NCBI GenBank assembly: GCA_937902425.1
Contig: CALFNB010000384.1
Location: 1-44,025 of the forward strand
Direction: 5' to 3'
Length of the DNA stretch: 44,025 nt
Source: an uncultured Acetobacteraceae bacterium
Lineage (GTDB): Bacteria; Pseudomonadota; Alphaproteobacteria; Acetobacterales; Acetobacteraceae
Shown here in pieces: positions 7,824 through 18,605 of the stretch (position 1 is its first letter; each line of letters starts with the position of its first letter). The notes beneath the pieces are model-generated. The model had not been told where the DNA came from. It saw only the letters and a list, made by a program, of their open reading frames with translations, and ran no database searches. A program made the translations under genes and the position numbers.

Positions 7824-10800
7824 TCCGCCGCCCCTCCAGAAAGCCCAGGGTATGCTTCCCGCCAGCGCCGTCGCGCCGCGAGGCGGAATCGATCCATGTA
7901 AAGATACAGCACCGGCGTGGTGTACAGCGTCAGCAACTGGCTCAGCAGCAGCCCGCCGACAATTGAAATACCGAGCGGCCGGCGCAGTTCCCCGCCATCG
8001 CCAAAACTCACCGCCAGAGGTAACGCGCCCAGAATGGCCGCGCTAGTGGTCATCATGATTGGCCGGAACCGCAGCCGGCAGGCTTCGAAGATCGCATCGC
8101 GCGGACTCATGTCGTGGCTACGTTCCGCCTCCAGCGCGAAGTCGATCATCAGGATGGCGTTCTTTTTGACGATGCCGATCAACAGGATCACGCCGATCAA
8201 TGCGATGATGCTGAACTCGATGTTAAGGATCCACAACGCCAGCAACGCGCCGAGGCCGGCCGACGGCAAGGTCGATATGATCGTGATCGGATGGATATAG
8301 CTCTCATACAGCACACCCAACACGATGTAGACGGCGATCAACGCGGTGGCGATCAGGATCGGTTCGCTGTCAAGTGAGGCCTGGAAGGTCTGCGCGGTGC
8401 CCGCGAAACTGCCATGGATGCTCGCCGGCATACGGATCTGCCGCATCGCATTGGTGACCGCTTCGGTCGCATCGCTGAGCGATTTCCCCGGCGCCAGATT
8501 GAAAGAAATCGTGCTGGCGACAAACGGCCCCTGATGGTTCACCGCCAACGGCGTGTTACCTGGGCCGTATGTCGTGAACGCGGCCAACGGTACCATCGTT
8601 TCTTTGCTGGTGCTGACGGCCGCTCCGGACGAGGCGGCGCCCTTGCCGGTATTCGCCAACGCATTGGTCGATGCATTGCGCGCGGAACTACCGGCGATGC
8701 TGGCCGCCGTGGTCGTCGCGCCGCTATTGGCCCGGCCGGTCTTAGCGGCGCTCACCGTGCCAATCACCGCGTTACTCAATTCCGTGCCCTTGGCCGTCCC
8801 GCCCGAGGTGCTGACAAAAATATCGCGCAACGTCTCGGGGGTTTGCCAATAGCGAGGCTCCACCTCCATGATGACATGGTACTGATTTTGCGCGCTGTAG
8901 ATCGTCGAGACCTGGCGCTGGCCGAACGCATCGTACAGCGTGTTGTCGATTTGCGTGGCGGTCACTCCAAGCCGGCTCGCGGTGGCACGGTCGATTACCA
9001 GATCAGTCTCCAGGCCCTTCTGCTGCTGGTCGGAATTGACGTCGACGAGCACGGGAACGTGTTCCAACGCGGTCACCAGCTTCGGCGTCCATTCATAAAG
9101 CATCGCGGTGTTGTCGGCCTGCAGCGTGTATTGGTAGGCGGCGTTGCTTTGCCGTCCGCCGACGCGAATATCCTGGATCGGCACCAGAAACAGTTGGGCG
9201 CCCGGCACCGCCGCGAGCTTCCGACGCAGGCCCGCCATCACCTGATCGATCCCGGCGCGTTCCGCCAACGGTTTCAGGGCGACGAACACCTGGCCGGTGT
9301 TGGTCTGTCCGCCGCCGCCGCCACCGCCCGCACCGGTGAATCCGACCACGCTCTGCGTTGCCGGGTCGTGCTGCACGATGTCCATCATCTGCGCCAGCTT
9401 GCCCTGCATCGCCTGGAAGGACGTGCTCTGGTCGGCCTGCAGCCTGCCGATCATCCGTCCGGTATCCTGCTGCGGGAAAAACCCCTTCGGCACGATCACG
9501 TACAAAACGACATTCAGCGCGATCGCGATCAGCAACACCGACATCACCAGAATGCCGTGGCGCAAAGCCCAGTTGAGACTGCGCTCGTACGAGGCCAGAA
9601 CGCGGTCGAACAGAGAGCGCCGCTTCGGTCCGGCGCGGCGCTGCTCGGGCTTCAACAATAACGCGCACATCATTGGCGTCGTAGTGAGTGAAATCGCCAG
9701 CGACACGATGATGGCGAGCGATAATGTCATGGCGAATTCGCGAAACAGCCGGCCGACGATGCCGCCCATCAACAGGATCGGCAGGAACACCGCGATCAGG
9801 GAAACGCTGATCGACAGCACGGTGAATCCCACCTCGCGCGCGCCGAGAAGTGCCGCCTGAACCCGGGGCATGCCGCTTTCGATGTGCCGGGAGATGTTTT
9901 CCAGCACAACGATCGCGTCGTCCACGACGAAGCCGGTGGCGACCGTCAATGCCATCAGCGACAGATTGTCCAGGCTGTAGCCCAGAAGATACATCGCGCC
10001 GAAGGTTCCGATGATCGAGACCGGTACCGCGATCGCCGGGATCAACGTCGCGCGGCCGCTGCGCAGGAACAGGAACACGACGACGGTCACCAGAACGACC
10101 GCGATCAGCAACGTTGTCTCGGTGACCCGCAGGCTGGAGCGGATCGTCGTGGTGCGGTCATTGGCGATCAGCAGATCCATATCGTGCGGCATCGCCGCCA
10201 TCAGTTGCGGGATCGCGGCCTTCACGCCGTCAACCGTATCGATGATGTTCGCGCCGGGTTGCCGGAACAAAATGATCAGCACCGCCGGCTTGCCGTTGGC
10301 GAGGCCCGCGTTGCGCAGGTTCTCGACCGAGTCCTGTACGTCCGCCACGTCGGCCAGCCGCACCGCGGACCCGTTGCGATAAGCCACGACCAGCGGCTTG
10401 TAGTCTTCCGCGTGCGACGCCTGATCGTTGGTATAAAGCTGGTAATGCAGGCCGTCGGCCTCGATCGCGCCCTTCGGGCTGTTGGCATTGGCCGAGGCAA
10501 GCGCGGCGCGGACATCTTCCAGCCCAATGCCGTACTTGAACAGCGCTTTAGGGTTCAACTCGACGCGGACCGCCGGCAAAGCCGCACCGCCGATGATCAC
10601 CTGGCCGATGCCGGCGATCTGCGACAGACGTTGCGACAGCACATTGGTTGCCGCGTCGTACATCTGGCCGCGAGTCAATGTCGTCGAGGTCAGCGCCAGG
10701 ATCAGGATCGGCGCATCGGCCGGATTGACTTTGCGATACGTCGGGTTGCTGCGCAGGCTGGCCGGCAGGTCGGCTCGCGCGGCATTGATCGCCGCCTGCA

Positions 10801-11122
10801 CGTCGCGCGCCGCGCCATTGATGTCGCGATTCAACCCGAACTGCAGCACGATGCGTGCCTGCCCGACCGAACTGCTGGAGGTCATCTCGGTCACGTCGGC
10901 GATCTGCCCAAGATGGCGTTCGAGCGGGGCGGCGACACTGGTCGCCACCGTATCGGGGCTGGCGCCGGGCAATGCCGCGTTCACCGATATGGTCGGGAAA
11001 TCGACCTGCGGCAGCGGCGAGACCGGCAATTTGAAGTATGCGAAAATTCCCGCCAGCGCGATGCCGACGGTCAACAGTATTGTCGCGACCGGGCGCGCGA
11101 TGAACGGCGCGGAAAAGTTCAT
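7820..11122 (-). CDS. mdtC: RND multidrug efflux permease, MdtC-like
   Basis: A 1100-residue inner-membrane RND/HAE1 permease driven by proton flux. It has the family N-terminus ([39 protein letters not shown]), the duplicated 6+6 helix design with two large periplasmic loops, and the proton-relay aspartate pair in TM4 ([18 protein letters not shown]). It is about 70 residues longer than usual. The excess is a low-complexity Ala/Ser/Thr/Gly insertion at about residues 770-840 (DNA about 8600-8810) in the second periplasmic part, and there is also a run of seven glycines in [15 protein letters not shown]. It follows the MdtB-like permease with a 4-nt overlap, and the MdtABC-type order suggests a heterotrimeric pump. 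Substrates cannot be deduced. Confidence 0.92.
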   Translation of the reverse strand: MNFSAPFIARPVATILLTVGIALAGIFAYFKLPVSPLPQVDFPTISVNAALPGASPDTVATSVAAPLERHLGQIADVTEMTSSSSVGQARIVLQFGLNRDINGAARDVQAAINAARADLPASLRSNPTYRKVNPADAPILILALTSTTLTRGQMYDAATNVLSQRLSQIAGIGQVIIGGAALPAVRVELNPKALFKYGIGLEDVRAALASANANSPKGAIEADGLHYQLYTNDQASHAEDYKPLVVAYRNGSAVRLADVADVQDSVENLRNAGLANGKPAVLIILFRQPGANIIDTVDGVKAAIPQLMAAMPHDMDLLIANDRTTTIRSSLRVTETTLLIAVVLVTVVVFLFLRSGRATLIPAIAVPVSIIGTFGAMYLLGYSLDNLSLMALTVATGFVVDDAIVVLENISRHIESGMPRVQAALLGAREVGFTVLSISVSLIAVFLPILLMGGIVGRLFREFAMTLSLAIIVSLAISLTTTPMMCALLLKPEQRRAGPKRRSLFDRVLASYERSLNWALRHGILVMSVLLIAIALNVVLYVIVPKGFFPQQDTGRMIGRLQADQSTSFQAMQGKLAQMMDIVQHDPATQSVVGFTGAGGGGGGGQTNTGQVFVALKPLAERAGIDQVMAGLRRKLAAVPGAQLFLVPIQDIRVGGRQSNAAYQYTLQADNTAMLYEWTPKLVTALEHVPVLVDVNSDQQQKGLETDLVIDRATASRLGVTATQIDNTLYDAFGQRQVSTIYSAQNQYHVIMEVEPRYWQTPETLRDIFVSTSGGTAKGTELSNAVIGTVSAAKTGRANSGATTTAASIAGSSARNASTNALANTGKGAASSGAAVSTSKETMVPLAAFTTYGPGNTPLAVNHQGPFVASTISFNLAPGKSLSDATEAVTNAMRQIRMPASIHGSFAGTAQTFQASLDSEPILIATALIAVYIVLGVLYESYIHPITIISTLPSAGLGALLALWILNIEFSIIALIGVILLIGIVKKNAILMIDFALEAERSHDMSPRDAIFEACRLRFRPIMMTTSAAILGALPLAVSFGDGGELRRPLGISIVGGLLLSQLLTLYTTPVLYLYMDRFRLAARRRWREAYPGLSGGAAE

Positions 11123-14100
11123 GTCGGCGCGCGACCCGCCGGAGCGCGTCGACCGGACAGCCGCACCGCCAGCCGGTCGAACAGCAAATAGATCACCGGC
11201 GTGGTGAACAACGTCAGCACCTGACTGACGATCAACCCGCCGACGATCGCCACGCCCAGAGGCCGCCGCAGTTCCGAACCGGTGCCATTACCCAACATCA
11301 GCGGCAACGCGCCGAGCAACGCGGCCATGGTCGTCATCAGGATCGGGCGGAAGCGCAGCAGACAGGCCTGATGGATCGCCTCGCGCGGCGACTTCCCCTC
11401 GTCGCGTTCGGCGACCAGCGCGAAGTCGATCATCATGATGGCGTTTTTCTTGACGATGCCGATCAGCAAAATGATGCCGATGATCGAAATGACGTCGATG
11501 TCGTCGCCGGCGATCCACAACGCCACCAGCGCGCCGGCACCGGCCGAGGGCAACGTCGACAGGATCGTGATCGGATGAATAAAGCTCTCGTACAGCACGC
11601 CGAGCACGATGTAGACCGTGACAACAGCCGCCAGCACCAGCAGCAACTCATTCGACAGCGACGCCTCCAGCGCCTGGGCGGCGCCCTGGAACGCGGTCAC
11701 GAAACTTTCCGGCAGTTGAATGTCCTGCTCCGCCTGACGGATCGCCGCCACCGCCGCACCTAAAGAGGAACCCGCGGTGGTATCGAATGAAATCGTCGTC
11801 GCCGGGAACTGCCCGAGATGACTGATCTGCAACGGTCCAGGCTTTTGCTCGATCCGCACGATCGAGGTCAGCGGCACCTGGCCAGTGGTTGACGCCGCCG
11901 ATGGCAGATAGATCGCCGACAACCCATCGAGCGAGTCCTGCAACGACGGGTCCGCCTCCATGATCACGCGGTACTGGTTGGATTGCGAATAGATCGTCGA
12001 AATGATGCGCTGACCAAACAAATCGTACAGCGCGTTGTCCACCGTCGCGGGCGTGATGCCGAAACGCGCCGCCGTCTCCCGGTCTATCGCCAGGTTCACG
12101 GTCAGCCCTTGTTGCTGCAGATCGCTGGCGACATTGGTCAGGTCGGGCAGTTGCTTCAGCCGGTCCAGCAGTTTCGGCACCCACTCGTTGAACGCCGACA
12201 GGTTCGGGTTTTCCAGCACGAACTGGTATTGGGTGCGGCTGATCGCGGCGTCGATCGTCAGGTCCTGCACCGGTTGCAAATACAGCGAGACGCCGGGCAC
12301 CTCGGCTGTCTCCTGCTGCAACCGGCGCCCGATCTGGGTCGCGTTCAGCGTGCGGTCGTCCTTCGGCTTCAGGTTGATCAGCAGCCGGCCGCTGTTCAAC
12401 GTCATGTTGCTGCCGTCAACGCCGATGAACGAACTGACGCTGACGACGTCGGCGTCTTTCAGGATCGCCGCCGCCAGCTCCTGTTGATGCCGCGCCATCG
12501 CGTCATACGACGTGGTTTGCGCCGCGACCGAAATGCCCTGGATCACGCCGGTATCCTGCACCGGAAAGAATCCTTTTGGCACGACGATATAGAGCAACAC
12601 CGTGATCGCCATGGTGACCACCGCGATGAACAACGTGAGCGGCTGATGCTCCAGCACCACGTTCAGCGCGCGGTCGTAACGGCCAATCACCCAGTTGAAG
12701 CCACGTTCCGCCGCCAGATCGAAACGGCTGCGCTGAGCCTCGGGGCGATGCCGCACCAGGCGGGCGCACATCATCGGCACCAGGGTCAGCGACACCACGG
12801 CGGAGATGACGATCGTCACCGACAGCGTGATGGCGAACTCGTGAAACAGCCGGCCGACCACGTCGCCCATGAACAGCAACGGGATCAGCACGGCGATCAG
12901 CGATACGGTCAGCGAAATGATGGTGAAGCCGATCTGCTCGCTGCCTTTCAGCGCGGCGTCGAGCGGGTCGTCACCGGCTTCGACGTAACGAGACACGTTC
13001 TCGATCATCACGATGGCGTCATCGACCACGAATCCGGTGGAGATGGTCAGCGCCATCAGCGACAGGTTATCCAGGCTGAACCCCAGCAGGTACATCACCG
13101 CCAGCGTACCGACCAGCGACAGCGGCACCGACAGGCTGGGGATGATCGTCGCCGGCACGTTGCGCAGGAATACGAAGATCACCGCCACGACCAGGACGAC
13201 GGCGAGGCCCAGTTCGAACTCGACGTCGCTGACCGAGGCGCGGATGGTCGTCGTGCGGTCGGTCAGCACCGCGACATCCACCGCCGCGGGCAAGGTGGAC
13301 GTGAGTTGCGGCAGCAGCGACTTAATATTGTCCACCACCTGGATGACATTGGCGCCGGGCTGGCGCTGCACGTTCAGGATCACCGCCGGCGTGGTATTGG
13401 CCCAGGCGCCGAGTTTGGTGTTTTCGGCGCCACTGACGACGGTGGCGACATCTTTCAACCGCACCGGATTGCCGTTGCGGTAGGCGATCACCAGGTTGAG
13501 ATACTCCTGGGGGTTACTGATCTGGTCGTTGGCGTTGATCGTCGACGCCTGGGCCGGCCCGTCGAAATTGCCCTTCGGCGTATTGACGTTGGCACTGCCG
13601 AGCGTGGTGCGCAGATCGTCGATGTTCAGCCCGTAGGAGGCGAGGGCCCGGGGATTGATCCGCACTCGCACGGCGGGCCGCTGACCACCGCTGATGCTGA
13701 CCAGGCCGACGCCGGGTTGTTGCGAGATCTTCTGCGCCAGCCGCGTGTCGCCCATGTCCTCGACATCGGTCAGCGGCAGCGTCTTCGAGGTCAACGCCAA
13801 CGTCATGATCGGCGCGTCGGCCGGGTTCACCTTGGCATAGATTGGCGGCGCCGGAAGATCGGCCGGCAGCAGGTTGCCCGCCGCGTTGATCGCCGCCTGC
13901 ACCTCCTGCTCCGCGATATCCAGACTGATATCCAGGCTGAACTGCAAGGTGATCACCGATGCCCCGGCCGAACTCGTCGAGAACATCTGGTTCAGGCTCG
14001 GCATCTGGCCGAACTGCACCTCGAGCGGCGAGGTGACCGACGATGTCATGACCTCGGGACTGGCACCGGGATAGAAGGTCTGCACCTGGATGGTCGGGTA

Positions 14101-14223
14101 GTCGACTTCCGGCAGCGCGGAGATCGGCAGGAAGCGGTAGGCGACGATGCCGACCAGCATGATGGCGGCCATCAGCAGCGTGGTTGCGACCGGCCGCAGG
14201 ATGAAGGGGCGCGACGGGCTCAT
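11119..14223 (-). CDS. mdtB: RND multidrug efflux permease, MdtB-like
   Basis: A 1034-residue RND permease of normal length, the first of two tandem permease genes. Recognisable segments are the N-terminal [39 protein letters not shown], the porter-domain stretch [18 protein letters not shown], the TM4 proton-relay pair in [19 protein letters not shown], and the C-terminal [15 protein letters not shown] with the repeat of the RND signature. MdtB and MdtC assemble as mixed trimers in Enterobacteriaceae, and the tandem arrangement here suggests the same. Both ends overlap neighbouring genes by 4 nt (ATGA at 14220-14223 and 11119-11122), so translation of the operon is coupled. Confidence 0.93.
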   Translation of the reverse strand: MSPSRPFILRPVATTLLMAAIMLVGIVAYRFLPISALPEVDYPTIQVQTFYPGASPEVMTSSVTSPLEVQFGQMPSLNQMFSTSSAGASVITLQFSLDISLDIAEQEVQAAINAAGNLLPADLPAPPIYAKVNPADAPIMTLALTSKTLPLTDVEDMGDTRLAQKISQQPGVGLVSISGGQRPAVRVRINPRALASYGLNIDDLRTTLGSANVNTPKGNFDGPAQASTINANDQISNPQEYLNLVIAYRNGNPVRLKDVATVVSGAENTKLGAWANTTPAVILNVQRQPGANVIQVVDNIKSLLPQLTSTLPAAVDVAVLTDRTTTIRASVSDVEFELGLAVVLVVAVIFVFLRNVPATIIPSLSVPLSLVGTLAVMYLLGFSLDNLSLMALTISTGFVVDDAIVMIENVSRYVEAGDDPLDAALKGSEQIGFTIISLTVSLIAVLIPLLFMGDVVGRLFHEFAITLSVTIVISAVVSLTLVPMMCARLVRHRPEAQRSRFDLAAERGFNWVIGRYDRALNVVLEHQPLTLFIAVVTMAITVLLYIVVPKGFFPVQDTGVIQGISVAAQTTSYDAMARHQQELAAAILKDADVVSVSSFIGVDGSNMTLNSGRLLINLKPKDDRTLNATQIGRRLQQETAEVPGVSLYLQPVQDLTIDAAISRTQYQFVLENPNLSAFNEWVPKLLDRLKQLPDLTNVASDLQQQGLTVNLAIDRETAARFGITPATVDNALYDLFGQRIISTIYSQSNQYRVIMEADPSLQDSLDGLSAIYLPSAASTTGQVPLTSIVRIEQKPGPLQISHLGQFPATTISFDTTAGSSLGAAVAAIRQAEQDIQLPESFVTAFQGAAQALEASLSNELLLVLAAVVTVYIVLGVLYESFIHPITILSTLPSAGAGALVALWIAGDDIDVISIIGIILLIGIVKKNAIMMIDFALVAERDEGKSPREAIHQACLLRFRPILMTTMAALLGALPLMLGNGTGSELRRPLGVAIVGGLIVSQVLTLFTTPVIYLLFDRLAVRLSGRRAPAGRAPT

Positions 14224-15812
14224 GCGGCGCGCGAGCGATCAGGCCGGCGGCCGCGGATCATTGCGTTTGCGGCTGGCGGCGCTGGCCATGCGGGGGCTGC
14301 CCCGGCTGATCGGAAGGCTGCTCGGGCGGAGCGGTCTGACCTGGGGGCGCCGCCCGACCTGGGGACGCGGCCTGACTCGGCGGCGCGGCCTGACCCGGGG
14401 ACGCGGCCTGACCCGGGGACGAGGCCTGACCCGTGGACGCAGCCTGACCCGGCGGCGCGGCCTGACCCTGGGCCTGAGCCTGCGCTTGGGGACGCAGCCT
14501 GAGCCGGCGGCGCCGCCCGACCTGGGGACGCGGCCTGACCCGGCGGCGCGGCCTGATCCTGGGCCTGAGCCTGCGCTTTGCTCGGAGGCGGTATCGTCAC
14601 AGTCGCGCCATCGCGCAGCCGATCGGTGCCGTCGGACACGACCTTCTCGCCGGCCTGTAGCCCCGACAGCACCGCCATGAAGCCACCATCGGTCGGTCCG
14701 ACCTTCACCGGACGCACCGAGACCGTGTTGTTGGCGTTGATGACATAGGTGTACGTGCCCGGCTCGCCGCGTTGCACCGCCGGGACCGGCACCCGAACCG
14801 TGTTTTGCATTGTGTTGACCAGCAGCCGCGCATTCACGAACTGGTTCGGGTACAGGAGCTCATCCGGATTGGCGAACAAAGCACGCAACTTCACCGTGCC
14901 GGTGGTCGTGTCGATCTGATTGTCCACGGTCCCAAGCTCGCCCTTCGCCAGCAGCCGCACATTGGCCCGGTCATAGGCCTCGACAATCAAGGTGGCACCC
15001 GAGCGGACCCGCTGGATAATGTCGGGCAGGTTGTCCTCGGGGACCGCGAAAAGCACCGAAATCGGCTCCATCTGGGTGATCACGATGATCCCCGTGGTGC
15101 TGTTGGCGGTGACGTAATTGCCGGGATCGACCTGGCGCAGTCCGACCTGCCCATCGATCGGCGATACGATATGGCAATACGCGAGGTTGAGCTTCGCGTT
15201 GTCCACCGTGCCCTGATCGGTCTGCACCGTGCCGGTGTATTGCGCCACGACAAACCGCTGGTCGTCCACCTGTTGCTGCGCGATCGAATCCTGCCGGCCG
15301 AGGGTCTGGTAGCGTTTCAGGTTGGTTTTGGCCTGCTCCAGCAGCCCTTGGTCATGGGCGAGGGTGCCCTGTGCCTGATCCAGCGCCGCCTGATACGGCT
15401 GCGGATCGACCTGCGCCAGGAAGTCGCCCTTCTTGACGGCCTGGCCTTCTTTGAACCCGACCTCGGTCAACTGGCCGCTGATCTGGGTCTGCACCGTCAC
15501 CGTGTCGAGCGATGCCACGGTGCCGAGCTGGTTCAAGACGATGCGGATGTCGCCTGTATCGATAATGGCGGCACCGACCGGCTGCGGCGGCGTCTGCGCG
15601 GCACGTCCCGGACCACCGCCGGCCGCTCCCCGCGTCGTCGCCACCTGCGTCGCGTGCCGGGTCCACAGATACCAGCCGGCCCCCGCCGCGAGCGCGAGCA
15701 GGATGACCCAAATGATCAGGCCGCGTAGCCGGGATCGGCGGGTAACCCGCGTTTCACGCGACAATGGGCCCGGTTCGACGTGAGGTTCGGGCCGGTCGAC
15801 GCGCTCATCCAT
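14220..15812 (-). CDS. mdtA: RND efflux periplasmic adaptor subunit, MdtA-like
   Basis: The membrane fusion protein of the pump, 530 residues as read. A cytoplasmic basic start is followed by one anchor helix ([19 protein letters not shown]), then the lipoyl half-motif [34 protein letters not shown], a coiled-coil hairpin, the second lipoyl half with [23 protein letters not shown], and beta-barrel and membrane-proximal domains ending near [19 protein letters not shown]. Beyond about residue 410 the protein is a long low-complexity tail coded by imperfect repeats. An out-of-phase duplication appears to have shifted the frame there: the other frame gives an A/Q/P-rich tail ending QPQTQ-stop at 14258-14260. 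The frame as read ends in the ATGA overlap with the next gene. It is the first gene of the operon. Confidence 0.9.
   Translation of the reverse strand: MDERVDRPEPHVEPGPLSRETRVTRRSRLRGLIIWVILLALAAGAGWYLWTRHATQVATTRGAAGGGPGRAAQTPPQPVGAAIIDTGDIRIVLNQLGTVASLDTVTVQTQISGQLTEVGFKEGQAVKKGDFLAQVDPQPYQAALDQAQGTLAHDQGLLEQAKTNLKRYQTLGRQDSIAQQQVDDQRFVVAQYTGTVQTDQGTVDNAKLNLAYCHIVSPIDGQVGLRQVDPGNYVTANSTTGIIVITQMEPISVLFAVPEDNLPDIIQRVRSGATLIVEAYDRANVRLLAKGELGTVDNQIDTTTGTVKLRALFANPDELLYPNQFVNARLLVNTMQNTVRVPVPAVQRGEPGTYTYVINANNTVSVRPVKVGPTDGGFMAVLSGLQAGEKVVSDGTDRLRDGATVTIPPPSKAQAQAQDQAAPPGQAASPGRAAPPAQAASPSAGSGPGSGRAAGSGCVHGSGLVPGSGRVPGSGRAAESGRVPRSGGAPRSDRSARAAFRSAGAAPAWPAPPAANAMIRGRRPDRSRAA
14341..14579 (-). 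repeat. Imperfect tandem repeats with 91-bp frame-shifting duplication in adaptor tail
   Basis: The adaptor tail is built from GGTCAGGCCGCG-type units. A longer block beginning AAGCGCAGGCTCAGGCC occurs twice, exactly 91 bp apart (its core lies at 14558-14576 and again at 14467-14485), with near identity over about 55 bp. As 91 is not a multiple of three, the first copy reads [16 protein letters not shown] and the second copy is read out of phase as [14 protein letters not shown]. In the other frame the second copy would again read [16 protein letters not shown]. Confidence 0.75.
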
Positions 15813-16196
15813 GGACTGACGTCACACTCCGCGGTTGATCTCAGGGTTTGCCGGAAGCTGGGGGCACGCCGGAAGCTGGGGGCACGCCGGAAGCTGGAAC
15901 GGCCTGAATGCGATAAAGGGCATGTCAACGGCTTCGCAAGCCTTTGGCGCCGCCGGGTTACGGATTTCCGTGGTTTGTTACAAGGCGGACACCGCCTCGC
16001 GCGCGGGCCGGTCGCAATCGCGGCCATCGAGCACCAAGGTTTGGGAACCAATTGGCGCGGCGGGAGTTAACGGGCGGTTCTGGATCACTGGTGGAGAACG
16101 CGCCGGTGTGCTGTAATTCGTTCGGATCGATCATGCGGTCGGGCGGTGCCACGTTACCCACTGTCCAGAATTTGGAACGAGCGATAGGAAACACCA
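15813..16196. promoter_or_regulatory. Divergent intergenic region between efflux operon and pigment cluster
   Basis: This 384-bp region separates the adaptor start (minus) from the ACP start (plus) and must hold promoters for both operons. It contains an 18-bp tandem repeat at 15850-15897 (separate entry). A TTGACA hexamer lies on the minus strand at 15923-15928 facing the efflux operon, but no good -10 box follows at the right distance. A ribosome binding site (AGGAA) precedes the ACP ATG by about 8 nt. No regulator gene is present. Confidence 0.4.
15850..15897. repeat. 18-bp tandem repeat, 2.7 copies
   Basis: The unit GCCGGAAGCTGGGGGCAC occurs at 15850-15867 and 15868-15885, with a partial third copy at 15886-15897. 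The full copies are identical. They lie about 40-85 bp upstream of the efflux operon start codon, in its probable 5' leader or promoter. Confidence 0.85.
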
Positions 16197-16472
16197 ATGT
16201 CAGACCAGGCCACCCAGACGGAGCGGGAGCAGCAACTGGCGCGCCTGATCGTCAAGACGCTCAACCTCGATATTCCGGTTTCCGAAATCGACCCCGAGGC
16301 GCCGTTGTTTGGCGAAGGCCTCGGGTTGGACTCAATCGACGTTCTGGAAATCGCGCTGGCGATTTCGCAGAACCATGGCGTGCAATTGCGCTCCGACGAC
16401 CAGAACAACGCCGCGATCTTCCAGTCGCTGCGCAGCCTGAGCGAGCATATCCAAAGGGCTCGGACGATCTGA
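16197..16472 (+). CDS. Acyl carrier protein (aryl-polyene type)
   Basis: A 91-residue acyl carrier protein. The phosphopantetheine attachment motif is GLGLDSIDVLE, with the serine at position 46, preceded by the LFGEGLGLDS spacing typical of carrier proteins in aryl-polyene clusters. It would carry the growing polyene chain as a thioester in the cytoplasm. It opens the plus-strand cluster and its stop is followed directly by the ATG of the COG4648 membrane protein with no spacer, so the two are co-translated. Many aryl-polyene clusters have two ACPs; only one is seen here. Confidence 0.9.
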   Translation: MSDQATQTEREQQLARLIVKTLNLDIPVSEIDPEAPLFGEGLGLDSIDVLEIALAISQNHGVQLRSDDQNNAAIFQSLRSLSEHIQRARTI

Positions 16473-17171
16473 ATGGCCGGAGCACACCCAGGCTCTTTCG
16501 CCAGAGCGTTCCGCATGTCCGGCGTGACCTCCGGCTTCCGCTCCGGGCTGGCGATTCTGGGGCTCATCGTCGCGCCGATCGGTGTCCACATCGCGATGGC
16601 CACGCAGCGCGGGATGCTCTGGGCTGGTATCCTGGTCATCGCGGAAGCCGGCATTGTCGCATGGCTCGCGCTGTCCTTCCTGCCCGGCCGAAATGCTCGC
16701 TGGGTTGGGTGCGTCTGTGTCCTGGTCGTCACCGCGGCGATCTGGCGTTTCACGCCAGGCGGCATCCACGCATCCACCGCCATTCCGCACGCGATTGCTT
16801 ACCTCTCCATTCTCGCGATCTTCGGCGCATCGCTGCTGCCTGGACGCAAGCCAATCGTCACCATTTTCGCCGAGCGATCGCGTGGCGAGTTGCCACCGGC
16901 GCTGCGCGTCTACACGAGACGCGTCACCTGGGCGTGGTGCTTTTTTTGCGCTGGTCAGTTGCTGACGTCGTTGCTGTTGCTGCTGTTCGCTCCGACCCAG
17001 GTTTGGTCGGCGTTCGTGAACCTCTGCAACATGCCGTTGCTGATCGCGATGTTCTGCGGCGAGTTCGCCTGGCGAACGTGGCGTCATGGCGCGTGGCCGA
17101 AGGAGCGCCTGACTGATGGATTTCGCATGGCCGGCCAACTGAAGGCGACGACCTCTCATGACGCCGGGTAG
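16473..17171 (+). CDS. COG4648-type membrane protein of aryl-polyene clusters
   Basis: A 232-residue inner-membrane protein with about five or six hydrophobic helices (for example GLAILGLIVAPIGVHIAM, WAGILVIAEAGIVAWLALSFL, CVCVLVVTAAIW, AIAYLSILAIFGASLL, LLTSLLLLLF). The segment GRKPIVTIFAERSRGELPPALRVYTRRVTWAWCFFCAGQ matches the conserved centre of the COG4648 family, found between the ACP and AMP-ligase genes of aryl-polyene clusters. Molecular function is not established. It starts immediately after the ACP stop. An internal ATG at residue 15 (16515) is an alternative start. The gene order supports the cluster assignment. Confidence 0.78.
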   Translation: MAGAHPGSFARAFRMSGVTSGFRSGLAILGLIVAPIGVHIAMATQRGMLWAGILVIAEAGIVAWLALSFLPGRNARWVGCVCVLVVTAAIWRFTPGGIHASTAIPHAIAYLSILAIFGASLLPGRKPIVTIFAERSRGELPPALRVYTRRVTWAWCFFCAGQLLTSLLLLLFAPTQVWSAFVNLCNMPLLIAMFCGEFAWRTWRHGAWPKERLTDGFRMAGQLKATTSHDAG

Positions 17172-17213
17172 TCGCGCGATACGCGCAACTCCAGCATTGG
17201 ATACCGGCGGCGG

Positions 17214-18605
17214 ATGACCGCCCATCCGCTGCTTCAGGCGCACGGGCCCGGTACGATTTTCGCGTCGCGTTCCGGTCAACCAATCAGCGTCGATACGTTT
17301 CTGCGCGACGTCGCGGCATTGGCCGCGTTGCTTCCTGACCGCGGCGCCATGGTCAACCTCTGCCCCGATCGCTATCGCTTCGCCGTCGGGTTCGCCGCCG
17401 CGCTTTGCCGAGGCCAGGTCAACCTGCTGCCGCCGCACGACGCGCCGGATCTGCTGGAGCAACTGCGGACCGATTACCCGGAGCTGTATTGCCTGACTGA
17501 CGACGCCTCACCGAAGCCGGGCCTCGCCGTTTTCCGTTATCCGTCCATGCTACAGCATGGGAAGGCCTCGCCGGCGATTCCCGTCATCGCCGCCGAACAG
17601 CCGGCGGCCGTGTTGTTCACGTCAGGCTCGACCGGCCGGCCGCGGCCGCATGCCAGAAGCTGGGGCGAACTGGTCAGCAGCGCGCTGGCCGAGGGCAAGC
17701 GTCTGGACATCGCGGCTCTGGGCTCCGCCGCACTGCTTGGAACGGTGCCGCATCAACACAGCTACGGTCTGGAATCGCTGCTGATGCTCGCGCTGCGGCA
17801 CGGACTGACGCTGCATGCGGAGCGGTTGTTCTTCCCCGCCGACATCCGTGCCGAACTCGCCGCCGCGGCGCGACCCAGGATCCTGGTCACCACGCCCGTG
17901 CATCTGCGCGTGCTGCTCGCCGAGCCGGAAACGCCGCCGCCGGTCGATATGGTACTCTGCGCGACCGCGCCGCTGGCGACGCATCTGGCGCGGGAGGCGG
18001 AGGCACGGTTCGCGGGGGCGTTGTTTGAGATCTACGGCTGCTCCGAGGCCGGACAGATCGCGGCCCGCCGCACGGCACTGACCGAGGAATGGCGTTGCCT
18101 CGACGGCATCACGCTCCGGCGGGACGCAACCGGCGTCTGGGCTTCGGGCGAACCGATCGCGGTGGAGACTTTGTTGCCCGATGTGATCGAATTGCGCGAT
18201 GCGACCCGCTTCCGGTTGCATGGGCGCATCGCGGACATGGTCAATGTCGCCGGTAAGCGGACCTCGCTTGTGCATCTCAACTACCATCTCAACGCGATCG
18301 ACGGCGTGCGGGATGGTGCGTTCGTGTTGCCCGATGAGGCGGGGGCCGATGAGGCGGAGGCCGATGAGGCGGAAACCGATGAGGCGGGGGCCGACGCCGT
18401 GAGCCGGCTGGCCGCTTTCGTTGTCGCCCCCGGCCGAAGCGCTGAATATATTCTGGGCCAGCTTCGCCGGCGCATCGATGCGGCGTTTCTGCCGCGGCCG
18501 ATCTGCCTTGTCGCGGAATTGCCGCGCAACGCCCTCGGCAAGCTGCCGCGCCAGGAAATCCAGCGCATGATCGCCGATGCGCGCAAGGGTCTGGGCTGTG
18601 ATTAG
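17214..18605 (+). CDS. AMP-dependent acyl/aryl ligase (ApeH-like)
   Basis: A 463-residue member of the adenylate-forming enzyme superfamily, expected to activate the aryl starter acid with ATP and load it on the ACP. Core motifs are in order: P-loop TSGSTGRPRPHARSW (136-150), YGCSEAG (274-280), the hinge region LHGRIADMVNVAGKR, and the C-terminal catalytic lysine K443 in PRNALGKLPR. The protein is short for the superfamily, as is usual for the enzymes in aryl-polyene clusters. An acidic repeat (DEAGA/DEAEA/DEAET/DEAGA, residues 374-393) lies in the C-terminal domain. It starts 42 bp after the membrane-protein gene, and its stop overlaps the start of the dehydratase gene. Confidence 0.88.
   Translation: MTAHPLLQAHGPGTIFASRSGQPISVDTFLRDVAALAALLPDRGAMVNLCPDRYRFAVGFAAALCRGQVNLLPPHDAPDLLEQLRTDYPELYCLTDDASPKPGLAVFRYPSMLQHGKASPAIPVIAAEQPAAVLFTSGSTGRPRPHARSWGELVSSALAEGKRLDIAALGSAALLGTVPHQHSYGLESLLMLALRHGLTLHAERLFFPADIRAELAAAARPRILVTTPVHLRVLLAEPETPPPVDMVLCATAPLATHLAREAEARFAGALFEIYGCSEAGQIAARRTALTEEWRCLDGITLRRDATGVWASGEPIAVETLLPDVIELRDATRFRLHGRIADMVNVAGKRTSLVHLNYHLNAIDGVRDGAFVLPDEAGADEAEADEAETDEAGADAVSRLAAFVVAPGRSAEYILGQLRRRIDAAFLPRPICLVAELPRNALGKLPRQEIQRMIADARKGLGCD
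18333..18392 (+). repeat. 15-bp tandem repeat, four copies, inside AMP ligase
   Basis: GATGAGGCGGGGGCC is repeated four times in frame with small changes (18333, 18348, 18363, 18378), coding DEAGA, DEAEA, DEAET and DEAGA. It lengthens a loop of the C-terminal domain between the hinge and catalytic lysine. In-frame 15-bp units suggest replication slippage, with copy number likely to differ between strains. Confidence 0.85.

Noticed and set aside
11983-14502. An 839-codon open frame on the plus strand opposite the MdtB-like and MdtA-like genes
   Set aside because: Its product is a His/Arg/Asp/Gln-rich sequence without family features; it mirrors the codons of two clearly recognisable genes in GC-rich DNA.
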